Part shown: piece after piece, positions 10,529 to 18,400 of the stretch
How positions within the stretch are numbered: position 1 is the stretch's first letter
How the letters are laid out: the number at the start of each line of letters is the position of its first letter
Assembly: GCA_028356125.1 (NCBI GenBank)
Contig: JAOMTZ010000010.1
Span: 1-63,115 of the forward strand
Source of the DNA: Candidatus Poseidoniaceae archaeon
GTDB lineage: Archaea; Thermoplasmatota; Poseidoniia; Poseidoniales; Poseidoniaceae
Direction: 5' to 3'
DNA: 63,115 nucleotides
The notes under the pieces: generated by a model
What the model was told of the DNA's origin: nothing
The model's input: only the letters and a program-made list of their open reading frames with translations
Database searches by the model: none
Made by a program: the position numbers and the translations under genes

Positions 10529-12262
10529 ATGGAGTTACCTGGAACGCTTGCCTCTATGCTTTCGGGCGCTGATGGCCTAACTAGGCAAAAAGCAGCTAGA
10601 TTAGTTGTCGATTTGGCAGAGACTGCCGAAGCAGAAGGTTTCATCGAAGTCAACCACAGTCACGTTTCAGGTGTATCTGTGATTACCGGTGGCCACGGTT
10701 TGAGGAGATTTCTCGCTGATTTAGCCGGCGAAGGAACAGTGGCAATTCCAACAACTCTCAATTCAGCAGGTTGTGACAAGCGAAGAATGGAAGAGATGGA
10801 TATCGATTATCCTGATTTCCTAGAACAGCAGTTCGAGATAATAATGGCTTACGAAAGCCTTGGTGTTGAGTCGTCTCTATCTTGTACACCCTATGATCGA
10901 GGAGTAGAGGATGAAGCAGGTTTTGCTTCATGGGCTGAATCAAATGCGGTTGCGTTCTCTAACTCGTGGACAGATCTTGTTACCAATCGTGAGTCTGGAC
11001 TTTCTGCCTTGGCCACTGCTTTAACGGGATATGCTCCAAAATGGGGGCTTCATCTTGAAGAAAACCGAATTCCAAATATTGTTGTGGATGTGGAATGCGA
11101 ATTGTCGACCCTATCTGATTGGTCCATACTTGGCGATTGGATTGGAAAGCAAGTCAGGCCTGGATGGAATGTGCCTTATGGTCCAATGCCGTTTATTCGT
11201 GGTCTTCCTTCGTACATCAGTTTTGCATCAAAGAAAGCATTGACAGCAGCAGCTGCGAATTACGGATGCCCGATGTTATGGGCAGAGGGCCACACGGTCA
11301 CTCCTCTTCTGAGTGGTAATGAAGAATCTCTAATATTCACGGGAGAGGATTTGTCTTCTCGATACGAAGACCTGGCGCCTAAAGGGCAAGTTGACCTCAT
11401 TGTAATCGGGTGCCCCCAAGCAAGTCTTGAGGAAATAAGAATCACTGCGTCTGCAGTTCGTTCAAGGTGCGAAATGGGAATGAGGATTCCAGATAACCGA
11501 TTGTGGGTTTTTACCTCTGGTCACAACTTCGATTTGGCTGAAGCGGATGGCTCAATCGCAATTTTAGAAGAGGCAGGAGCGGTTATTCTACGAGATACCT
11601 GCCCCGAAGTAACTCCTTACAATCGTAAAAAATACAACCATTTGATGACTAATTCACTGAAAGCAGAGCACTATCTCACCAGCGGATTAAACAAGATGCC
11701 AACATCTGTTGGCTCGATAGAAGACTGTGTTTCTCACGCTTTCAATCCATCACTGAGTGAAGGGGAGGTTACTCCATTGACCCCCAAGGCACAACCTCAG
11801 CATGCCTCCTCAAAGACTTACCAATCTGGCGATTGCAAAATCAATGGCGGCGGACTAAACTCCCAAGAAGACTGGGTTGTTGAGGGCCGGGCTATGGTTA
11901 GTGATGTGGCTATCACTTACCTCGGTTATGTGAATCGTGATACAGGAGTAATCGAAGAGAAGGGCCATCCTCTTGATGGTCGTGCAATAGAGGATACTGT
12001 TCTCATTTATCCTAAAGGGTCTGGCTCAACAGTCGCTCCGTACGTCTTGATGGGTCTTATCTACACAGGTAAAGGTCCTAAGGCGATTGTAAATCGTGAT
12101 GTTTGTTCTCTAACTTTGCCTGCATGTAGTTTGCTAAACCTACCTTACAGCCATGGGTTTGCCGAAGATCCATGCTTAGCAGTGAATGATGGGGATTTAG
12201 TTCGTCTGAGTAATTCCTCGGGTAGTGTGACACTGGAAGTCCTCGAGCGTGTAGGTGAGTAG
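10529..12262 (+). CDS. Aconitase-X family dehydratase, large and swivel domains fused (probable phosphomevalonate dehydratase)
   Basis: Residues 1 to about 410 match the aconitase-X catalytic domain: VNHSHVSGVS, PTTLNSAG, LSCTPYDRG, AESNAVAFSNSW, TNRES and HLEENR. Residues about 445-577 match the swivel (small-subunit) domain with the phosphate-binding-type loop PKGSGSTVAPY. In archaea the two pieces are usually separate genes forming mevalonate-5-phosphate dehydratase, an iron-sulfur enzyme of the archaeal isoprenoid pathway; here they are one 577-aa chain. The GSTV loop resembles the archaeal enzyme more than the hydroxyproline dehydratase branch, but substrate is inference. No UbiD-type decarboxylase or isopentenyl phosphate kinase is in the window. 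The stop TAG abuts the ATG of the next gene, so the two are likely cotranscribed. Confidence 0.85.
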   Translation: MELPGTLASMLSGADGLTRQKAARLVVDLAETAEAEGFIEVNHSHVSGVSVITGGHGLRRFLADLAGEGTVAIPTTLNSAGCDKRRMEEMDIDYPDFLEQQFEIIMAYESLGVESSLSCTPYDRGVEDEAGFASWAESNAVAFSNSWTDLVTNRESGLSALATALTGYAPKWGLHLEENRIPNIVVDVECELSTLSDWSILGDWIGKQVRPGWNVPYGPMPFIRGLPSYISFASKKALTAAAANYGCPMLWAEGHTVTPLLSGNEESLIFTGEDLSSRYEDLAPKGQVDLIVIGCPQASLEEIRITASAVRSRCEMGMRIPDNRLWVFTSGHNFDLAEADGSIAILEEAGAVILRDTCPEVTPYNRKKYNHLMTNSLKAEHYLTSGLNKMPTSVGSIEDCVSHAFNPSLSEGEVTPLTPKAQPQHASSKTYQSGDCKINGGGLNSQEDWVVEGRAMVSDVAITYLGYVNRDTGVIEEKGHPLDGRAIEDTVLIYPKGSGSTVAPYVLMGLIYTGKGPKAIVNRDVCSLTLPACSLLNLPYSHGFAEDPCLAVNDGDLVRLSNSSGSVTLEVLERVGE

Positions 12263-13162
12263 ATGGAGATACTGGTAACTGGAGGAGCAGGTTTCCTCGG
12301 TTCACATCTAGTAGATGCGCTAATCGCACGTGGTGACCAAGTAATCGTCTTCGATGATCTGTCGAGGGGCTCCTCTGACCAAATCGCAGATGGAACTACA
12401 TTTGTAGAAGGCGATGTAAGGTCAATACAAGATTGGGAGCGAATATTCGAATCACATTCTCCCAAAGTAATACATCATCTTGCAGCAGTTAACGGCACTA
12501 GAAGATTCCACAAAGAAGCGGATTTAGTCGTTGATGTGAACATTAACGGTACCAGGAATGCTTTGCAGTTAGCCAAAAAGCATGGGTGCCGAGTAATATT
12601 TTATTCTTCTCCTGAATCTTTTGGAGAGCAGGAATCAATGCCCTTATCGAATGATTCAGATAGCCTATTTCCTCCCGCCCACCTTCATCAAAGACACTCT
12701 TATGGTGCATCGAAGCATATTGGAGAATTGCTTTGCCAATTTGAAGTAAGAAATGGGCTAGATGTTCGTATTGCAAGACCATGCAATGCTTACGGTCCTC
12801 GTCTACATGGAGATGATAATGGACAGGTAGTGTCGATGATGATGGCTGCAGATCCAATTGTAGTGCACGGTGACGGTAGTCAAACCAGGTGTTTGACTTG
12901 GGTTGGAGACGTTATCGATGGCCTTCTTACGCTAACTGATATGGATGGATTGGAAGGAATGGCATTCAATCTAGGGTCTACTGATGAAATCACTATGCTA
13001 GAATTAGCAAATTTGATTTCAAAGGTTCGTGGTGTTAGAATAATTCATGGTGATACTAATCATGGCGATAGCAAAAGGCGACTTCCTGATGTTTCGATGA
13101 ATGAAAAGATATCTTGGAAAGCTACAACCAATCTTTCTGATGGTCTTGCTCAACTACGATGA
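12263..13162 (+). CDS. NAD-dependent sugar-nucleotide epimerase/dehydratase (extended SDR)
   Basis: 299 aa. The N-terminal Rossmann motif TGGAGFLGSHL binds NAD, the DDLSRG segment follows strand 2, and the active site is Ser/Tyr147-x3-Lys151 (YGASK). These are hallmarks of extended short-chain dehydrogenases such as UDP-glucose 4-epimerase or GDP/dTDP-sugar 4,6-dehydratases. The exact nucleotide sugar cannot be told. It starts one base after the aconitase-X stop codon, so it is probably translated from the same message, although no metabolic link is obvious. Its 3' end overlaps the convergent flavin reductase-like gene by 13 bases. A role in surface glycan precursor supply is inferred, together with the acetyltransferase nearby. 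Confidence 0.9.
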   Translation: MEILVTGGAGFLGSHLVDALIARGDQVIVFDDLSRGSSDQIADGTTFVEGDVRSIQDWERIFESHSPKVIHHLAAVNGTRRFHKEADLVVDVNINGTRNALQLAKKHGCRVIFYSSPESFGEQESMPLSNDSDSLFPPAHLHQRHSYGASKHIGELLCQFEVRNGLDVRIARPCNAYGPRLHGDDNGQVVSMMMAADPIVVHGDGSQTRCLTWVGDVIDGLLTLTDMDGLEGMAFNLGSTDEITMLELANLISKVRGVRIIHGDTNHGDSKRRLPDVSMNEKISWKATTNLSDGLAQLR

Positions 13163-13911
13163 TAGGTAGCGAGATGCCCCCAGTCCTGTGGGCTCGGTGT
13201 CAATCTGTCCATACCGTGTTGGCACAGAATAGAGAGTCCTTCATCAGGAGGAAGGTAAGTTGGAACAAGCATCTTCTCAACCCGTAGAGTAAGTAATCTA
13301 GCAACAGCACCTTCGGGTAGAGGGTTATCCTCGATTAATCTGCACTTCATTACTACAACTGCTAGCGGGTGAATCGGGCCGTCACAGTCCAATAGTTCCC
13401 ACTCGCTTTGTTTAGTTGGTGTACTGGTGATGTCAGCATCAATTGCAGACTTATGAGTGGCTGCAAGGAATTGCAATTCGCATTCCCCACTCTCTACTAG
13501 ATTTAGATAGGTATCTCTTTTCATGCCATCTCTTGTCTGTGAAAGTGAAAGAATGACAAGCGGTGGTGTATTTGATACTACGGAAACGCTGGTCATTGGG
13601 GCTATGTTTTCCTTACCATTACTGCGTGTAGAAACTAGTGCGAGTGGTCTGGGTGATGCGGCTGCAGATAACCACTTGCTTCTACTAGAATGGTCTAATT
13701 CATCCATGTCGATTTCCATTTCAGCCTTAGGAGAATCTCTAATGAACCAGTGGTCTAAATCTCCTTTCTCAATTTCCTCGAGAGCATATTGAGTGTAGTT
13801 TCGATATGCATTCCATTCAGAAATGACTTCGGAGTCATCGCCTCGCTCTTCTTTTCTTTCAATCGAAGAATCAGCATAAGCAATACATTTCTTCAGGAAA
13901 TCAATAATCAC
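13150..13911 (-). CDS. Flavin reductase-like FMN-binding split-barrel protein
   Basis: 253 aa. After an N-terminal helical segment of about 75 residues, the protein has the flavin reductase-like split-barrel pattern: ASPRPLALVSTRSNGKENIAPMTSV, PPLVILSLSQ with DTYLNLVESGE, and a late CRLIEDNPLP strand. Such proteins bind FMN and act as NAD(P)H:flavin reductases or flavoprotein partners in the cytoplasm. The N-terminal helical extension is not part of the core fold. The downstream acyltransferase and peroxiredoxin genes lie on the same strand, 7 bases away. The physiological substrate is unknown. Confidence 0.8.
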   Translation of the reverse strand: MIIDFLKKCIAYADSSIERKEERGDDSEVISEWNAYRNYTQYALEEIEKGDLDHWFIRDSPKAEMEIDMDELDHSSRSKWLSAAASPRPLALVSTRSNGKENIAPMTSVSVVSNTPPLVILSLSQTRDGMKRDTYLNLVESGECELQFLAATHKSAIDADITSTPTKQSEWELLDCDGPIHPLAVVVMKCRLIEDNPLPEGAVARLLTLRVEKMLVPTYLPPDEGLSILCQHGMDRLTPSPQDWGHLATYHRS

Positions 13912-13918
13912 AATTTTA

Positions 13919-14398
13919 CTAATCTTGAACCCTCCTTAAATTGTACTCTTCGCGTGTCATTAGAAGTTTGGCTGGAACGCCGCCCCACACTTGATTCGCA
14001 GGTATGTCTGTTGTGACCACTGCGCCCGCAGCGATAACACAACCGGTATTCAGCCTCACTCCAGCAACAATTGTAGCATTAGCTCCTATCACTACCTCGT
14101 CGTCCACAATTACTGGTTTCCATTTTCCGCCGGAAGGAGGGTGTCTGTCATTTGTTAATGTGGCGTTTGGGCCAATGAATACATTATTGCCGATCACACA
14201 TTTATCGGCAACATAAACCGAACCCTGTATTCTACAATGTTCCCCTACAGTCACATCTCTTCCAATATGAGATAGGGCACCGATATTAGTGCCGTTACCC
14301 ACGTTTTGGCTAGCAACGATACATGGTAGCCATGCGGTTGCTCCATTAGGAAGTTCAACCATTTGGCCACTTAGTTCATTCATTAATTCCCAACTCAC
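13919..14398 (-). CDS. Hexapeptide-repeat N-acetyltransferase (WlbB/WbpD-like)
   Basis: 159 aa made almost entirely of left-handed beta-helix hexapeptide repeats (IGRDVTVGEHCRIQGSVYV, VVIGANATIVAGVRL, CVIAAGAVVTTDIPAN). It has the TNDRHPP loop and a C-terminal VWGGVPAKLL typical of acetyl-CoA-dependent sugar O/N-acetyltransferases, especially those acting on UDP-amino sugars. A role in surface polysaccharide or archaellin glycan synthesis is likely but inferred. The 5' end overlaps the 3' end of the peroxiredoxin gene by 23 bases, indicating cotranscription. The precise acceptor sugar cannot be read from the sequence. Confidence 0.88.
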   Translation of the reverse strand: MSWELMNELSGQMVELPNGATAWLPCIVASQNVGNGTNIGALSHIGRDVTVGEHCRIQGSVYVADKCVIGNNVFIGPNATLTNDRHPPSGGKWKPVIVDDEVVIGANATIVAGVRLNTGCVIAAGAVVTTDIPANQVWGGVPAKLLMTREEYNLRRVQD

Positions 14399-14861
14399 GC
14401 ATTAGCATCGAGACATGACCTTTTGCTTTGACATTGTAACGAGCGAATGTCAAATCACCATTTTCATCTATAACGAATGTTGATCTTGCACATCCCATGT
14501 ACTCTCTGCCGTAGTTCTTTTTCATTCTCCATGTTCCGAATGCCTCGTGAATTGACCCATCTTCGTCCATCAGTAATGGAAAATTTAATTCCTTCTTGTC
14601 GATGAATTTCTCATGGCTTTTGACTGAATCTTTGGATACTCCAAATACTCGATAGCCGTGTTCCTGAAGTCTCGCCATATCGTCACGGAAATCACATGCT
14701 TGTGTTGTGCACCCTGGTGTTGAATCTCTTGGATAGAAATACAGAATTACCTTTGTCCCGCTTTCATTTATCTTCTGTAATTCATGCTCTGTTCCTTTGG
14801 AGTCAAGAGCCTTAAATTGAGGAGATTTGCCTCCTACTTCAAGCGTTATTGCATCTGCCAT
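14376..14861 (-). CDS. bcp: Thiol peroxidase, Bcp/PrxQ-type peroxiredoxin
   Basis: Reduces hydrogen and organic peroxides using thioredoxin-type donors. From ATG 14861 the protein is 161 aa. The active site YPRDSTPGCTTQACDF has peroxidatic Cys51 and resolving Cys56, the C-x4-C spacing of the Bcp/PrxQ class. The later FPLLMDEDG and CARSTFVIDENG strands are also characteristic. A longer frame begins at 14930, but its extra 23 residues do not resemble the family and are not used. It is the first gene of a minus-strand group with the acetyltransferase and flavin reductase-like gene. Confidence 0.93.
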   Translation of the reverse strand: MADAITLEVGGKSPQFKALDSKGTEHELQKINESGTKVILYFYPRDSTPGCTTQACDFRDDMARLQEHGYRVFGVSKDSVKSHEKFIDKKELNFPLLMDEDGSIHEAFGTWRMKKNYGREYMGCARSTFVIDENGDLTFARYNVKAKGHVSMLMRELGINE

Positions 14862-14998
14862 GACATACTCCAAGAAGTGATGGCAAATCAAGGCTTTCAT
14901 TGAGGGTTTGCATGGTAGATAAACTCGCAAGCACGCGTTTATGCAAAATGAATAGTCAGCCGGTCATAGTGCATGAAATTGCACATGGGCATCGGTTG

Positions 14999-15008
14999 TC
15001 TTATAATC
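14999..15008 (+). promoter_or_regulatory. Candidate TATA box
   Basis: TTATAA at 15001-15006 lies 24-29 bases before the ATG at 15030. That is the archaeal TATA-to-start-site distance, so the small gene could be transcribed leaderless from about its own start codon. Based on spacing alone. Confidence 0.35.
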
Positions 15009-15029
15009 CTCCGGAGTAGAACGAAAGAT

Positions 15030-15458
15030 ATGGCCGCTAGTCGTATGTCTAGGAGATGTCGCAAGTTTATGCGGCAAATTCACAAGGCTACGACCAAGTA
15101 TGCTCTTCAGGAAATAGCCTCCAGTGTCCAGAGTGAACTGGACAGGCGCAACCTATCCTACGAAGAAGCCCTCAATCTTGGAAACATCATCCAGAACAGG
15201 GCGGATATCCTCCCTGGTGATGAGATTGTTTACGCTGTTTCTGACAGAGACTCCTATCGTCGAACCCTCGAATTATACCTCAAGGACGGAATACTTACCC
15301 AGGCTGAGCAATTGCTTCTTTGGGAGGAAAGACGCCGCCTTGGAATCGGAGACCAAATTCATAATCATCTGATGGAGCAATTGTTGGCTGCATGGACTAG
15401 GCAGGGCAAAACTGTCCAAATCCATGCTTTCAAAGGAGGGATGACCGATGTCCAGTAG
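15030..15458 (+). CDS. Uncharacterised small helical protein, first of a three-gene module
   Basis: Not recognised. From ATG 15030 it is 142 aa: a strongly basic start (SRMSRRCRKFMRQIHK) followed by amphipathic helices (ALQEIASSVQSELDRRNLS, LYLKDGILTQAEQLLLWEE). There is no signal peptide or membrane helix, so it is cytoplasmic. The TATA-like TTATAA about 25 bases upstream favours this start over 14973; 15045 and 15072 are alternatives. Its last 11 bases overlap the start of the 1,663-aa gene, and that gene's AAAGGAGGG Shine-Dalgarno lies inside it, so the two are translationally coupled. The position suggests a partner of the giant membrane protein. Confidence 0.7.
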   Translation: MAASRMSRRCRKFMRQIHKATTKYALQEIASSVQSELDRRNLSYEEALNLGNIIQNRADILPGDEIVYAVSDRDSYRRTLELYLKDGILTQAEQLLLWEERRRLGIGDQIHNHLMEQLLAAWTRQGKTVQIHAFKGGMTDVQ

Positions 15459-18400
15459 GAAAGTAGCAGTCTCTATTCTGCTGGTATTACTTCTACAGGT
15501 TACTGTGCCGATGATCCCAGTAGATGCTACAAGCGGACGTTCAAATCCAGATTTCAGCGTATCTGTAATGACCCTTTCATCAGGAGGGTCCGTAGACGAA
15601 TCTGGCCAATACAAGTTAGCGCCAGGTGAGCACATCATCCGTATCGTTGTTTCCAACCAAGGTTCAGTTGCGGGTTCGGTTACTCTAAATCTCGATCACA
15701 AAGCATCCGCCTCTTCTCCAGAAACCCAAATCACGTCCATAAACATCAACAATATCGGCGCAGCGTCTTCTTCGAATCCAATTTTAATAAATTGGACTGC
15801 GTTATCTGGCGACGATCAAACAATTTTCGCTCGTGTAGTGTCAATTGATGACCAAGTAACAAATAACAACGAAAGAAGACTCGACTTCGATGTAACGATG
15901 TACCATCTCGGTAATGTCTTGGGCGACAATGTCCCTGGACCAACTCCTGGATTTACAGATTTAAGGTTGAATCATTCGATTCATACTTACGAAGCTACTG
16001 TGAAGAACGATGGAGTAATGGCCATTTCCGCAGTATACGAATTAAACTTCACAGATACCAACAACCCTGCCAATCAAATGTCTTACTGGTCGAATACACT
16101 TACGCTACAGCCAGGCAGCATACTCTACCCTTCCAACGGAGCGACACTCTCTGCATCTTTCGATGCAACCTCATTAATGGGTTCGTGGACTTTGGCTACA
16201 AAGGTATATTTCAATGGGACGGCATGGACTAATACTGTAGTTAGAAGCGTGATAACTGTAACATTCTCTGATTTCATTATTGACGTATCAACGCCGGGAG
16301 ATCGTGCGATTGAACCTGGTGCTACGACTTCTCTGACTTGGATTATTGCTAACATCGGTAGTGCGGATAGCTTGACAGTTGAGTTGGGTTCTGACCAAGG
16401 ATGGCATGATGATGGCCAAGAAGGCAATGTCATTAATCTGGACGCAGGTGAATCTACAAGTTTCGTCGTTCCAGTTACAGTACCTGCTAACGCAGTCAAA
16501 CCAACACTTGAGAACATATACCTGAATCTTTCTAGTTCATCCTCAGAACCGTACACTGCTCGAAGTGTGGCTCATGTAATGGTGGGCGACCAGTTCCAAG
16601 CAACGGTAGTGGCTGAAGCAAATCCAAGAACAGTAACTCCTGCACAAGCTTCAACTCTTGAGTTCGTAATAATCAATTCCGGTAACATCCCGACATCGTT
16701 TGATGTCGAAACGGGGTTCTCCTCATCCGCTGAAAACTGGGAGATTAGTTTGATTTCCGGTCCAGTAACTGATGTTATGGCTGTGGGCGAGAATCGCTCA
16801 ATATTCGTATCAGTAACTCCTGCTCCAATTTCATATCCTCTCGATGCAGGGGAAAGGAATTCAGCAGGTGATAGTCTTTACACATGGCTGTCTGCAACCC
16901 CTTCAAATGGCGGTATACCTGCGATCAACTCTACTCAGATGATTGTTAGGGCTGTTATCGCCGTTGACCCAGGCCCAGAGACCGAATACCTTGTTCTTAC
17001 CGAAGAAGAAGTAAAGGAATCAAACGGTTCAGGGGGAATCGATAGGATTCTCTCTTTATCGGTTGAAGTACGGCATAACCTTGGCGGCGCAGTCACAGGC
17101 GGAGTAGATGCCAACATTACAGTGGCAAATACTACCTTCACTCCATCTAATAACGGCGGCAACAATGAAGTTGCAAGATGGGCTACTAGTATCACGCCAG
17201 CGAATGTTACAAATCTCGAAGTTGGAGAGATTTTCCAATCATGGTTAGCAATCGATGGGCCCGCTGATGAGTTACCTCTTGCAGGCGAGATAGTACTACC
17301 GGTTACAGCCACTCCTATTCTTTCGGCTGGGCAGCAAGCAAATGGCGTTCTTGCAAGCAGTGTCACAAGAAATATCAGAATTGTTATTCCTTCCGTTACT
17401 GATGGGGAAATAATTACCGACGAGATATTGCAGGCAGATGTCGGTAATCTAACCGAATTCCAAATAAAATTAGCGAACACAGGTAATGACTTATCTTCTT
17501 ACAGATTAGTAATTGAAGACGACCTTCCTGAACTGTGGTCTGCAAGTCTTGAAACAGACGACTCATCAAATCCATCGATAGTTCAAAATTTATCGGCTGC
17601 AATGGCAGACCATCCAGTAACTGGCAATGCTCACATCTCAAATGTAACTCTGAAGGTTACTACAGACCCACAAGCACCTGCTGATACTCTGCAGCCTATC
17701 AATATCAGAGTTGAAGATAGAGAAACCGGTGCACTGCTGTCAATGAATACTTTATTGATTAGAGTTGAAGAGTCGATTAATTTCGAGTTAATGCCAACCA
17801 ATCACACAATCGATTTATCCCCTTATGAGACTCCTCTTACTCGAGTTTACATCAATAATACCGGTAACGTAGCGACGACGTTTGCAATATGGCTAGATGA
17901 GTCCATGGAGAATAATGTTGACTTTACAGTTGAGTCGTCAACTGAAGTTGTAATTGCTCCGGGATACACTGACTCTGTTAAGATCAGATTAACTCCAAAC
18001 ATGGAAGCTAGTGCAGATGATGTTCATATGACCACACTCTGGGTCTCTGCCGTTGGTGGAATGAACCTTTCAGCATCCATTGTAGCAAACATAACCGCTG
18101 ATCACCACTTAGAAATCCTAGCTCTAGAAACAATCTCTGTGACGCCAGGCGTCGTAGAAGTAATCGATGTCGAGTTCTCCAACAGTGGTAATCTTGAGGA
18201 AACACTGAATGTTACGGCTACAATAGAAGGCAACTGGACCTATTCATGGAATCAAGAACAGATGGTATTGCCGATAGATGGTTCTTTAGGAAATGATCTA
18301 ACAATTACTATACCTGAATTGGGGGGAGAGGATACTCTTGGAAATGGAGACACTCACAATGTGACAATCAGTCTGTATAACTCCCAAGATGGTAGTTTCC

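Noticed and set aside
16935-17480. Minus-strand frame of 181 codons inside the giant CARDB gene
   Set aside because: Shadow frame from Thr/Ser/Val-rich codons; the plus-strand frame is continuous and domain-like.
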